NCBI GenBank assembly: GCA_001599815.1
Contig: BCIA01000005.1
Coordinates: 3,108,472 to 3,172,471, forward strand
Length of the DNA stretch: 64,000 bases
From: Furcasterigmium furcatum
Taxonomy: Eukaryota > Ascomycota > Sordariomycetes > Glomerellales > Plectosphaerellaceae
Direction: 5' to 3'
Of the stretch, positions 45,339-57,075 are shown one piece after another (the first letter of the stretch is position 1; each line of letters opens with the position of its first letter). The notes below the pieces were generated by a model. The model searched no databases. It was given only the letters and a program-made list of their open reading frames with translations, and was not told the DNA's origin. The position numbers and the translations under genes were made by a program.

Positions 45339-48300
45339 ATGGCTCAGACTGCCGTTGCCGCCGCGGAGCCTCATCACCCGCCAGGTCACACACCTTCTAA
45401 CTTCTTGCGCAAGCTGTTTGGAAGAAGTAATGGAGCTTCGATGTCCCCTGCCGAAGTGCCCCGAGAGGTCGGAGCTGGTTCCAGCTCCGGCCCAGACCTA
45501 GAATCAGAACATGCCGACGATGACGAGTCCTGGAAACCAGACATGCTGCGCCGGGTTTCGAGAAAAGTCGTGCCCGGCCTGCCCCGGGCACAGACCTTCA
45601 AGCGTCAGCAATCCGAGAAGAGGACGAACCTTGCTCCCGTCCAGCCTACGCCCGATGAACGAAGAGCAGTCTCAGTGGATCGCCGAGTGCAGCAGGCGCG
45701 AGCGACCTCTCAACCAACCTCCCAACAAAGATCCTTCCCGCGGGCAAGCGCCCCAGAACTCCTTGAGAATGCTTGCGACTTGCAGTCGGCGCCATCCGCC
45801 CACACCAGCCCTGTTGGAGAGTACGCCGAGTACAGCCTAGCAAATGTGCTGGACGTCGACTATTCAGAGGCAAACCCTCCGAGTATTCATGAAGTTGATG
45901 CTGGGCCAGACCCCCTGGACACCCGCTCTATCACTACATCTCAGTACGACGACATGATTCATGACGAGTTGGAGCGAAAGTGGATTCTCAATCTCAGTAT
46001 GCACTTCCGCGATAAGTCCAAGCGAGAGAAGTTCTTTGTCACGTATCGCGAAAACGAGTCCGTGTGGCGACGAGTGACGGTTTCCCTCGACTATCGCAAC
46101 GCGCCGGACAATTCTTTGGAATTGGACCTCTCGGCCACGAGGTTTCAGAGGGACAAGAGCGCCAAGATCTATGAGGCCATTCGAGAAAGCCTGCAGGATA
46201 TCCAATTCTACGACAGTGTCACCAATCTCAAGCTACAAACCACAGACGGCCGTTTGCACGTCCATGTCGTGGAAGATACCAATGTAAGTGCTATCGAAGC
46301 CCATCTCGCAGCTCCACATACTAATCATAAGCTCATAGGAGATCATCAATTACCCACCAGTTCGCCAAGTACAACATCTGGGCTGCCGCCGAATACGAGA
46401 GAGCCAAATTGAATTCGACGCCCATATGTCTGGCTTCGTGTACAGGGTCAGAGTCGCCGGCGAAACACTCATCAAGAAGGAGATTCCAGGGCCAGAGACT
46501 GTCGATGAGTTTCTCTACGAGATCAATGCCCTCCATAGCTTGAGGCATTCAGCCGACGTCATCCGATTCTATGGAGTTGTCGTCGACGACCAGGACGAGA
46601 GCGTCAAGGGTCTTCTGATTAGCTATGCGGATCAAGGGGCTCTGGTCGATGTCTTGTACGACAACCGCCAAGATTCCGAGCTGGGAACTCCGTGGGATGT
46701 TCGAGAGCGGTGGGCTCGGCAGATTGTTCAAGGCCTTGCCGAGATCCACGAGTGCGGCTTTGTTCAAGGAGATTTCACCCTGTCCAACATCGTGGTCGAC
46801 GATTTCGGAGACGCCAAGATCATCGACATCAACAGACGGGGTTGCCCTGTTGGCTGGGAGCCCCCAGAAGCCACCCCGCTCATCGAGTCCGGGCAACGCT
46901 TGTCGATGTATATTGGTGTTAAGTCTGACCTGTTTCAGCTCGGCATGGTTCTCTGGGCTCTAGCGACGCAGGAGGATGAGCCCGAGGTCCACGGCAGGCC
47001 ACTACGCATCGGACCGGATATCTCTGTTCCGGACTGGTTCCGCAAAGTAGTGGATACTTGCTTGAGCGATGATCCCCGCCAGCGATTGCAGGCAACTTCG
47101 CTTCTGTCCCTGTTTCCAGAGGCCAGACCCAGCGAGGAGAGCAGCCAAGAGCTCCCGACTGCCATCTCTGTCGACGATGGATACACTCTACAGGAGTATT
47201 TTGTGGAAACATATAACGCAGATGGCCACGCAAGTGTGAAGACGGTCAAATCCCCAGGCGACTGGTCCTATGTGAATCTGGGCCATGCTGCCGGCTACTC
47301 CCAAGATCCATATTACTACTCCCGGGGTCGCTCTCCTCCGAGTCCTCTATCGAGTCACTATGGTCACTTTGACAACATCCACAAAGATCGAGGACTGGCT
47401 AGTTGGGCGAGAGCGACAGAGATGCCGCATTCGTACAGCGACGCCGGGTTGGAGGAGATGGACGAGCCTCAGAAGTATGAGGTTGCGATGTCGACGACAA
47501 GTGCAGACATTCCGGCCGTTTTTGTGGAGATGCCGGATGTTATGGCAGCTCTGCCGGCCAGAAAGTCCGGTGTCTTGACTCCAGAGAGTCTTGCTGTGGA
47601 ACATCACGTGTATGGCACTGAAGACGGAACCAGAACGCCAACGCCAAGACCGGTGGAGGAGAAAGTGCCGAACATTGCGCAGCCCGTGTTGGCACCCGCA
47701 TCGATTCCTTTGCCCCTCTCACCGGTAGGGTACGGCGATGCTGTCCAGAACTTCGACGTCGAACCGGAACTGCTCGACCCTGTCCCAGATGACCTACTCA
47801 AACTCGATCAAATGACAACTAGCGCCAACGCTGAGGGCCTGCTCGAGAATGGCGAGACTAAGGAAGTGGCAGCGGTGATCTCTCAGATCGAAATGAACCA
47901 GAAGCTGGGGGAACAAGTCGTTCAAGACCCGACGGGCCCGGGTGAGGCACATAACCAGCATGGGGAGGCGGCGCCACTCGCTGCAGGAGCAGAACAGGAT
48001 GAGAAGCAACAATTTCATTTGGATTTGGACTCGGGGTTGACAGTACCCGAAGGGGGACCAGACAACAGCAATGGTACCCCCAGCGACGAGACAGATTCGA
48101 CAACAAAGCCCGGAAAACCGGATGATGAGTCTGGGGAAGGGCAACCCGTTTCCGAGCGGGTTGACGAGGCGTCCAAGGATGCCATTCCCGGTGCCTTGGC
48201 GGGGCAGGACATTCCTGACGAAGTGCAAGAGGCCCCTGGCGATCCGGAGTCCGACGGCGGGGCGGAGCCTTCGGAACTCAAGGGAGTCGGCGCGGCACAC

Positions 48301-48414
48301 CTGACGTCGGGAGCGCCGCAGGTGTGGGAGACGACCTTGAAGGACGATGATTTTGAAGTATCAACGGCGGCGACACAGCCGTCGACGACAACTACGACAG
48401 AGAGACAGCCGTGA
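45339..48414 (+). CDS. Fungal kinase-domain protein with degenerate catalytic motifs
   Basis: Two exons, 45339-46283 and 46339-48414 (55-bp intron, GTAAGT donor), give 1006 residues. Residues 1-200 are Ser/Pro/Arg-rich and likely disordered. Residues about 205-325 form a compact globular segment of unknown fold (HDELERKWILNLSMHFRDKS; WRRVTVSLDYRNAP). The kinase-like domain spans about 335-590: a Lys pair in TLIKKE (361-362), VVVDDQ and LLISYADQGALVDVL hinge-like segments, the catalytic loop GFVQGDFTLSN with Asp460 and Asn465 where HRDxKxxN is usual, and DIN at 478-480 in place of DFG. The last 400 residues are acidic, Pro/Glu-rich and unconserved-looking. The core Lys and both Asp are present, so weak activity is possible, but a scaffold or pseudokinase role is equally likely. 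Substrates are unknown. Confidence 0.85.
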
Positions 48415-48484
48415 TGAACCAGCATTGTAATTTTACTAGAGAGATGTTTGCAGGCAACTGGGCATTGCATACCGGATACTGGAC

Positions 48485-48510
48485 GGACAGGACAGGACAG
48501 GACAGGACAG
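48485..48510. repeat. GGACA tandem repeat
   Basis: Five consecutive copies of GGACA/ACAGG start about 70 bp after the stop of the kinase-like gene, in its presumed 3' UTR. Confidence 0.8.
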
Positions 48511-50143
48511 GCAGGATATCTAGCATTTGGTTTATTGTTTGTTGCATGGGCGAACGGCGAAGGATTGGACTTGATGAAGCATGGAATTGATGTGTACATA
48601 ACTGATATACAGTAGCCAACTTGGCGCGCTTTGTCTTGTCAATTTTGATGTTCACAAGTGATCAAGTACCTCCTCAACTCCCACACCGACGTCGTGTGGA
48701 ATTTAGAGTCGCGTGTACCTGATGGGCGGGTGTTGGTTGGCTGTGCCCTGGCATAGTGGGGTAGAATTTGGGGATGTTTCTGGAATGGTGGCAAGGGCAG
48801 GGAAGTCCCGTCCTCAAGGGATGGTTTCATCAGACGATCCAACGATCTTATCTACACGTGACTTTTGCCGAGCATTTTCCCGCGAATGCGGTCAGGGCGA
48901 GCCCCACTGGCGGCAGGATCGGTAACTGCGGAGCCAGCCCGGAAGTGAATCTGTTGGGACACCAAGTCGTTTTGCATCGTCGGAGGAGGTTACGCAAGTG
49001 CTTTCGCTGCCGAGGCAGACAAAGGATGCCGTTCGACGGAATCGCTCGACGTCTGATGTCGTCGGTGATTGTCACATGCTTTCTGAGGCTGCTTATCGTC
49101 CAGGAGTTTATAGTTGAGGAGGTGGATAATGGTGAGGCAAGGGGCGCCGGAGGGATTCAAGCTCTATCCAGGGCGGCATGTCACGAACACTGATACATAT
49201 TCGTACAAGTACTCTCGTAACTCTTGTTGTTGAGCTTCCAGTCACACGGCACAGTGAGGAAAGATGGATATGCAGCTGGCCAGGGCATGTCTACCAGTAC
49301 ATTGTACCTAGCCCTCGCTCGGGTGCAGAGCTGTCTGTCGGTGAAGCAAAAAGACGTGATACTGATAGATCACTGCATGGGCGTTTGGGTGTTCCCCGGA
49401 AGGGCGGATGTGCCGTGTCTCCCTGCAGGTACCGTACGGACGGGGTGGTGGTATCAAGATTGAGAGTTTTGAACCTGAGTGAGACGGAGGCAGGTGGAAG
49501 GGGGCTGGCCACGACCTTGGCCGGACCCAAGGCGGGTGCCATGCCCGTGAGGACCGGCAGCCAGGCGGCGGTCTCATCAGTGGCGAGGCAAAAAGGGAAT
49601 GCAGGAGCAATGGAGGCTAAAAAGCCCACAGCTTACTTGGGACTCCAGCAGATGTCACTACTCGGCCCACAGCCAGGGGTACCGGGAGCTCGAGGACCAA
49701 TGAGAGCGCGTCCCGCCACAACTCGTTGGGGTGACAGGGGTGATTTCGTTGAGCTTCTCCAGCCCGGGTTTTCTTCTGCGCGCGAATCTATCACCGGTTC
49801 TGGTTCATTCGCATGTGTCGATGCTCGGGCGGTTCTGGTCTCATCCTCGGCCGGATGGAAGTGGCGGGTGCTCCGTTTTGACTCCTTGATGGGCTGTTCG
49901 GCGGTGTGTTTGGTGGGCTTTTGTATGTACTGCTGTACTTGCACGGGGCATTTCCAGAGCATTGAAGATCCAATCGACTTACACGCCACCAAAGTCCGGG
50001 GCACTGTCCCCAACAACTTGCTTCCACCACGGCAGGGGAAACAGAGAGCAGGAGCTTCGGAGGAAACCCAGCTTTGGGAAGAGAATCCAGCAACAAACCA
50101 ATTCACGGCTCTCCACTGTGAAGCAGAGAGCTTTGCCATTCTG

Positions 50144-50153
50144 TATATAATAA
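50144..50153 (+). promoter_or_regulatory. Upstream TATA-like element of the desaturase
   Basis: TATATAATAA, 489 bp upstream of the desaturase start. An ATG at 50167 shortly downstream would create an upstream ORF if this site were used. Confidence 0.3.
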
Positions 50154-50466
50154 GACGACAGCCCCAATGGGTGGTGTCTGGGGTGGGCATCAGTGCATCT
50201 CAGAAAATAATTATCCCGGACGCGGGACCCGCCGGAGTTGCCAAACATCCAAGTACCTACCTATTTTTCCCACACTTGCTACTGCCGCCTCTTTTCTGTT
50301 GTTCGAGGTACATACGAAGTCCCGGACCTGGTTGGCCTGGATCTATCTGCTGGAGGGAGACAGAATCCACACCTGCCGTGCCTGTTCCTCAACTCAACCC
50401 ACCTACCCATCCCTTCTTCCCAACCACACTCGCACGCCCCTCCACCCTTGACGCACACCCTCCGCC

Positions 50467-50475
50467 ATATAATAT
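50467..50475 (+). promoter_or_regulatory. Proximal TATA element of the desaturase
   Basis: ATATAATAT lies about 170 bp before the start codon and is followed at once by a long C/T-rich tract, the usual layout of a strongly expressed fungal gene. No ATG lies between it and the start codon, so this is the preferred promoter. Confidence 0.5.
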
Positions 50476-50641
50476 CTATTTCCTCCTCTTCTTCCCCCTC
50501 CCCACGCCTCCCTTTCGACTTCCATCTGTCCTACATCACCCTCCACCTCCCCCCTTCTCCTGACCTCGAGGATTGCTTGTCGTCGTCTTCCTCAGTCTCG
50601 ACAACAAACCCCGACAGACAACCGACAGACAACCGCCTGTC

Positions 50642-52303
50642 ATGGCCCGTCCTGCCCAGGAGGCTCCCGCCCAGAAGTGGGATGACGGCACGACCGACTA
50701 CATTCCCACGCGTACCAAGAAGAGAGATGATTTCAACGCCAACAAGGTCCATGTTGCCCACCAGCCCTGGTCCTGGTCCAACTGGCACCAGAAGATCAAC
50801 TGGATTAACGTCATCTTCACCGTCATCCTGCCCTTCGGCGGCCTGATTGCCTCCTACTGGACTCCCCTCAACCGCTACACGGCCATGTTTGCCGTCTTTT
50901 ACTACTTCAACACTGGTCTCGGCATCACCGCCGGTATGTGACTCTGACGAGATGAGGCCCCTTGAGCGCCCCAAAATTGACTGACCACCATGCAGGCTAC
51001 CACCGCCTCTGGGCTCACAGCTGCTACAAGGCCACCTTCCCTCTCCGCCTCTATCTCGCCGCTGTTGGTGCCGGTGCCGTCGAGGGCTCCATTCGCTGGT
51101 GGTCTCGCGGCCACCGTGCCCATCACCGTTACACCGATACTGTCAAGGACCCCTACTCCGTCCGCAAGGGCCTCGCCTGGAGCCACATGGGCTGGATGAT
51201 CATGCGCACGTCAGTCACCCGCCACTCTGATTCCTCCACGAATAAGCACGTACTCACAGTTTCTACAGTGATCCCAAGGAGATGGGCCGTACCGACATCT
51301 CTGACCTGAATGAAGACCCCATCGGTAGGTTCGCTCACCTAGGCACGAATCATACATCCACTGACATGTCAATCACAAAGTTATGCATCAGCACACCCAC
51401 TACATCAGCTGGGTGCTCACTTGGGCCTTCATCTTCCCTACGTTGGTCGCCGGCCTCGGCTGGGGTGACTACCTCGGTGGCTTCGTCTACGCCGGTCTCT
51501 GCCGTACTCTCTTCGTTCAGCAGGCCACTTTCTGCGTGAACTCTCTTGCCCACTGGCTCGGTGACCAGCCCTTCGACGACCGCAACTCTCCTCGCGACCA
51601 CGTCATCACTGCCTTCGTCACCCTCGGTGAGGGCTACCACAACTTCCATCACGAGTTCCCCTCCGACTACCGTAACGCCATCGAGTTCTACCAGGTTTGT
51701 CTTACTCCCGCATCAAGTCAAGCTCGCTATTCTAACATTTGACGAAAGTACGATCCCACCAAGTGGTTCATTTTCGTAGCCTCGCTTTTCGGGCTGGCGT
51801 ACGACCTGAAGCAGTTCCGTGCCAACGAAATCGAGAAGGGCAGGCTCCAGCAGCAGCAGAAGGCCCTCGACAAGAAGCGCGCCACCCTCGACTGGGGAAT
51901 TCCCCTCGAGCAGCTGCCTGTCATCGACTGGGATGACTTCGTTGCCGATGCCAGGAAAGATGGAAAGGCCCTCACGGCCATTGCCGGCGTCATCCACGAT
52001 GTCAGCGACTTCATCAACGATCACCCAGGCGGCAAGGCTCTCATCAACTCCTCCATTGGTAGGGATGCCACGGCCGTTTTCAACGGTGGTGTCTACCTTC
52101 ACTCCAACGCCGCCCACAACGTGCTCTCCACCATGCGTGTTGGTGTTCTCCGCGGCGGTTGCGAGGTTGAGATCTGGAAGCGCGCCCAGTTCGAGAACAA
52201 GGACATGACCCACATGAGCGACTCGGCAGGTCAGCGCATCGTCCGCGCCGGCGACCAGGTTACCAGGATCGCCCAGCCCGTCCCCAGCGCCAACGCTGCC
52301 TAA
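50642..52303 (+). CDS. ole1: Delta-9 acyl-CoA desaturase with C-terminal cytochrome b5 domain (Ole1 type)
   Basis: ER membrane enzyme making palmitoleic and oleic acids from saturated acyl-CoA, using its own fused cytochrome b5 as electron donor. Five exons (50642-50933, 50996-51209, 51269-51324, 51381-51694, 51749-52303) give 476 residues. All four introns are 54-62 bp, GT-AG and frame-exact. Histidine boxes: HRLWAH 100-105, HRAHH 137-141 and HNFHH 274-278, which hold the di-iron centre. Membrane segments flank them: INVIFTVILPFGGLIASYW and, after box two, WVLTWAFIFPTLVAGLG. The C-terminal domain has the heme-binding HPGGK (His about 384) and a second His in YLHSNAAHN. The start is the first ATG after the proximal TATA element. 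Fungal OLE1 is transcriptionally controlled by fatty acids and oxygen. Confidence 0.97.
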
Positions 52304-53553
52304 TGATCCGACGACGAGCTCACCAGCGGAAACTTTGTATTCTGAGACCCCGAGCAGAGAGAACCACGCGGTCTGGTTGGATGAGCTGATCCTTCAGTGG
52401 TCGGCTCTCGTTAATGACGGCCGCTCTGCACAGCTTAAAGAAAAGGGGCAATGACCATTATGCTTATTAGATGGCGTTTTGACGGAGGGGGCTCAAGGCA
52501 TGGGAGGCGGCGCTCATTCATTTTGTTCACTTCTTGCTCTTCTGGCGTACACCTACGCAATGAACATCAACCAGGAGGGTCGCAGAGACGGCCTCTGGAA
52601 GTCAGATACACTCCTCAGACGGAAGACTGGCGCCTCGGACACACTGTCTAGGCTGGAAAATAAGTAGACTACTACTACTGATGAATAAATTTCATGACCG
52701 GAAGATCAGCATTTCGCCCTTTTTGTGATGAGTGCAGGAGAGACTCGGCGGTGGCGTGTCGTTTCTGCGTTCATCTGATATTGAGACTGCCACCACTCAA
52801 TGAGGGTGCTATCTTTCCCCAGGTTTTGGTCGCTAGAGTGGCTGGCTTAATAGTCTCTCTGATGGCTAACTTACGGCGAAGATGGGAATTCGATGGAAAA
52901 GAAGGTGCGGCAGAAAAGCACTGTCGCCATCAGGAAAACGCCAGAAAAGAGCTGTGGCGTCGTCACGCACGCAGCTCAATCAAAGTCAATCATGTATCTG
53001 GTCACCGGCCGTGGTCTTGTTTCGACCTGTTCGCGATTCGGTGGTCAAGAGCAACCAACCGTCACTACCACACTTCACTATGTAGATGCCACCGATCAAG
53101 TTCAGTCGCCTCAATAAGAACCATTCGTATTAGCTAGGTAGGTAATGCAAGCCACGATGGCCTGCCCAAAACCCTCCATGCCTCCAAATACCGGGATGTG
53201 GATACGCCAACCGTGTAGACTGCCCTGAGGTCTAGAATGTAGAACGCAAAAAGTCTCTCCGCCCCCTCCCAAGATGAGTGAAGCAGGCCAAGATGCAGCA
53301 GTCAGGACCTGCTCGGGTCCTCTTTGGCGCCTCTGAAAAAGCAACGCGCCATGGTATCATGATCATTGTATCGTGGGAAATGCTCGCATCTCGCCCGGTG
53401 TCGCCAGGGGGAGTGTCAAAAACCAAACCGGCGATGTCATAACGCCGAGACTATACCTCCTGTAAACTGCAAAAAGGAAATGACGCCTGCCGCCCTGTGA
53501 TCCGTGTCGAGGCGGCAGGTGTTGGGTTGTGCAATGCGTGCTGGCGTGGCGAA
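52304..53553. other. Convergent spacer between desaturase and SNF2 gene
   Basis: 3' ends of two converging genes. It includes a TACTACTACTAC run near 52670 and an AGGTAGGT copy near 53136. No gene seen. Confidence 0.55.
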
Positions 53554-56500
53554 TTATTTAAAAAGACTCCGCAAATCCATCAACTTCTGCCGGGCCGCGT
53601 CGCCCCTGTCGATGATTCTGTCCTTTTGATCCATGCTGAGGCTGGCCAACTTCTTCTTCTTGTCCTGGAGCTCCAACATGCGCTCCTCGAAACTCCTGGA
53701 CATGATGTAGCGAACGGTACGCACTGGTCGCTTTTGGCCAAGACGGTGGACTCGGTCGACCGCCTGCGCCTCTGCAGCAGGGTTGTACTGGGGCTCCATC
53801 ACGAACACGTTGTTGCCGGCGGTCAGGTTCAGACCGAGACCACCAGCGGTGATGGAAACGAGGATGACATCGATGCTGGGATCTTCGCGGAACTTGTCCA
53901 TGGCCGATGTGCGAGCCATGCGCGACATGGTGCCGTCCAGTCGGGTGTATGTGATGCCGGCTTCATCAAGGGCGAATTGGATCAGGTCCAGATGCGAGGT
54001 CCAGCCGGAGAAGACTACCGACTTGTAAGGCGGTTCCTCCGGATTCTCCTGGCCTTGAGCCTTGACCTTGAGGAGGTCGTGCACAAGCGCCCTGGTCTTG
54101 GTGTGAGGTCCCTCATATCTGTCGAAATTCCTCTTGCCGCTGGCCGCGGTTTTCTTGGATTTGACTCGACCAGCATGCTCCGCGTTGGCCCGATCCTTGA
54201 GCAGCTGAACGTACTGAAACTTTCCCTGCCTCGGGCAGAACGGACACTGCTCGGGCTGTTGCTTTGCCTGATGATTGACTGGTCTGATGCAGGCTCTGCA
54301 GATGAGGTGGAAGCACGGAGTAATGAACCCAAGTAGATTCTCCTGGCCCTCCGTCTCGATGCTATCCGAGTCGGAAGAGTCGAGCCTCTTGTCGCACCTG
54401 ATACACTTGTCGGAGTTGGTGTCTTGCATCAGCTGGAACATCTCGTACGCCTGTCGATCGGAAATGGCTGGCTTGTCGACATCCTCCTCGTCACTATCGA
54501 GGTCGATGGCCATGTCAGCCGTCATGCCTTGTAAGGCGCTCAAGTCCTCTTCGTTGAGTAGGTCTTTGCCGTGTGCACAGAGAAGTCGAAGGCGCAGAAT
54601 GGAGCGCAAGATGTGAATGTAAGTCTGTCCTCCAAGGGTCTTGTTCATGCTGTCGCCGGCCAGAACTTTGACGCGGTCCATCGCATTCTTCTCGAAAAGA
54701 TCATAGACCTGCCGCTCTTCTATGTTCATATCGAGCTTGATGAGATGGTCGGTCCTGGGGGGCAGGTCGATTTTGTCCTTGAGCCTTCTCAGTGTGATCG
54801 AGTCCACCAAAACACGAAGCTTGGGAACGATCTCCGGATCGCAGGCTTTGAAGGGGTCGACGATGAAACGATTGAACTTGTTTCGGTCCTCGAAGGGGCG
54901 CAGGCGTAGGAAGGCGAGCAAGGCGGCAAGATCCTCGAGACGGTTCTGGACAGGAGTACCCGTGACCGCCCATCGTCGATTGGCCTGGAGACGGACAATG
55001 GCCTTAAATTGCAATGTGGCGACCTCGCGGATCATATGCGCTTCGTCCAGCACAATGCGGAACCAGCCGATCTCTTCCAGAGGGTATTTTCCCTGCTTGT
55101 TCTTGTTGCGGGCACCGAGTTCGCTCGAGACGGAACCGTATGTTGTGATGACCAGATCAAAGTCGGAAAGTTTATCAATGTCCTTGATGCGGCCCGTGCC
55201 ATGATAGATGTAGTATGATATCGCGCCGGGGGCGATGTGTTGCTTGATCTGCTCCTCCCAGTTGGTCACTGTGCTTAGGGGGCAAACCAGAAGGGTCGTC
55301 TTGGTGTTCTTCTTGATCTGTGGAAGAGCGAGTGCAGGTCTCGAGGATGATGAGACTGAGGGCTGCTTCTGAGCGGGCGCATCAGGTTGAATAGGATGTT
55401 GGCCGGCCCAGCTCCGTGCCTCGTCAAGCGAGTTGCACAGCAGCGACAGAATGCTCAAGGTCTTTCCGAGGCCCATCATGTCGGCCAGGATTCCACCCCG
55501 GCTCTGACGAGGTAGCTGACGTTCCGTGTGACCAGTGACGACGTTGAAGAAGAGCCTCTCGCCGTTGCTGCCCGTCTGAACCTTGTAGAATGAACCTTTG
55601 GCCCTCTCCTCCGAAGATAGGTTCACCTCCTTGGAGGTCATGAAATGAAGACCTTGCTTCTGGTGCTTCAGCAGTGGGGTGAGGATGGAGGACGGGGGGT
55701 CCATCTCGGGCAGGTCGTCACTTTTACCCATGGAGTCAAAAACGTTCATGACGTCTGACCGGATCTCCTCGACGGTGCGGGCCGTGATCTGAGCACCAGG
55801 ACTATACGTCATGCCACCAGTCGTCTGTGCCTGGGGTTTGGGACGTTCGCTGATGTTGGCATGGACAGGCACATACGTTACCCCTTTGTCCACCCTGCTA
55901 GGATGGCGAAGGGGAAGATGGTGCTTGGCGAAATGGTTGCCGATGGCCTTGCCATATTTTCGCGGGCCATAGAGGATGATCTGGAGCGGCAAGCTCTTGG
56001 AGGCCTTCTGACCAGGCACGTCGTTGGCTTCCTTCTTCCGAGAGGGTATCTGGCAATCGGTTCTGAGACGGATGTTAGCGTCGAGGAGTGGCACCAGGGC
56101 GGACGCTGCCTTTTGGTCCAAGTTGCCGATAATCTCTCTAGTGTGGTCGTAGGCCTGGATGCGGAGGGTCTTTTCGCCAGAGATGCGCTTGAGGACAATT
56201 TTGACGGCAGGGCACCATGCATCGCCGTAGAGGGAACGAGCCCCGGGTTTTGGGGACGGGACGATGAAGCAGAGCAATGTGCTGTTAGCCATGCCGTAGC
56301 ACACCTCCCGATTGTTTGGGTCGTCAGATGCCGGTGTCTCGTCGTCAGCTAGATGCAGTGTTAGCGTGCAAGTCATGGTCCGATTTGCGATTCACGAGAG
56401 CGTACCTTCGGTGAGATCAACGGTCTGGCCGTTGCCACTCGAGGCACTCTGCTGGCCCTCCTCGCGCTTTTCCTTCATGTATGAGCCCAGCATCCCAGTA

Positions 56501-57075
56501 CCGCCGGCACCGTGGAAGCCCTTGTTATCGGCCTCGGGGGTCTCGACTTTGCGCCGCTTGGGATGAGGGGCGGTGGAACGATCCTGGACGTCGTTGATCC
56601 GCTCGATCATGCGACCCATGCCCGAAACCGCCAGATCGGGGCTCGCAGTATCGTCTGTCAAGGGTGTGGACGCGGGGGAGGGGACTCGGGACGAGGTGTT
56701 GTCGGTGGCGACGTCGGAAGAGCTCGAGACGTGGAAGACCACGCCGCTGCCATTCTGGGCGAAGCCGTTGGTCGGCGTGCTTCGGGAATCGAGTTTCGGG
56801 GTACTGAGGGCAGGCGCGGGGTTTTTGCGAGGGTTCAGGAGGGCCTGGGGGTTCCAAGGCTGGGGGACGGTGCGGCCTTTGAGATGTATGTCAGTATCTT
56901 GGTAGGATGTAGGCGTCAAGTGAACTGGCGGCTGCGTGGGAGGAGGGCTGAACGAGAGCCTCCGACGTTTGCCGAGCACATTGGTTGGCACAACAGAAGA
57001 AGAGCCGACAAGACGAGAAGGTGAAGGAGAAGAAGAAGGTGGGTGACTACCGTTTGGCCGGTTTGCAGACGCCAT
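53554..57075 (-). CDS. SNF2-family ATPase with embedded RING finger (Rad5/HLTF/SMARCA3-like)
   Basis: Nuclear DNA translocase and probable ubiquitin ligase of the Rad5/Rad16 subfamily, linked to chromatin remodelling or post-replication repair. Two exons on the minus strand, 57075-56406 and 56348-53554, with a 57-bp intron (GTACGC/TAG), give 1154 residues. The N-terminal 220 residues are Pro/Ser-rich. A HIRAN-like segment follows (VCYGMANSTLLCFIVPSP, later IILYGPRKYGKAIGNHF). SNF2 motifs: DMMGLGKT about 512-519, VCPLSTVTNWEEQ, DEAH about 655, TGTPVQN. A C3HC4-type RING (CIRCDKRL ... CFHLICRACI ... CPFC) sits between the helicase lobes at about 872-930. The C-terminal helicase lobe has VVFSGWTSHLDL, TRLDGTMSR, TAGGLGLNLT and DRVHRLGQ. 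A true Rad5 orthologue versus an HLTF/SMARCA3-like paralogue cannot be decided without a tree. Confidence 0.93.

Larger units (their letters stand above)
48415..50641. other. Region between kinase-like gene and desaturase
   Basis: 3' flank of the kinase-like gene, then the desaturase promoter and leader. It is crossed by an unusually long plus-strand open frame (49178-50563, 461 codons) that I do not call as a gene because codon use is unbiased and it spans both TATA-like elements; see findings. Confidence 0.5.

Noticed and set aside
52694..53137. 147-codon frame after the desaturase
   Set aside because: Cys/Arg/His-rich random composition; lies in converging 3' flanks.
53497..54336. 279-codon frame antisense to the SNF2 gene
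   Set aside because: Mirror of the helicase C-terminal lobe, whose motifs are all on the minus strand.
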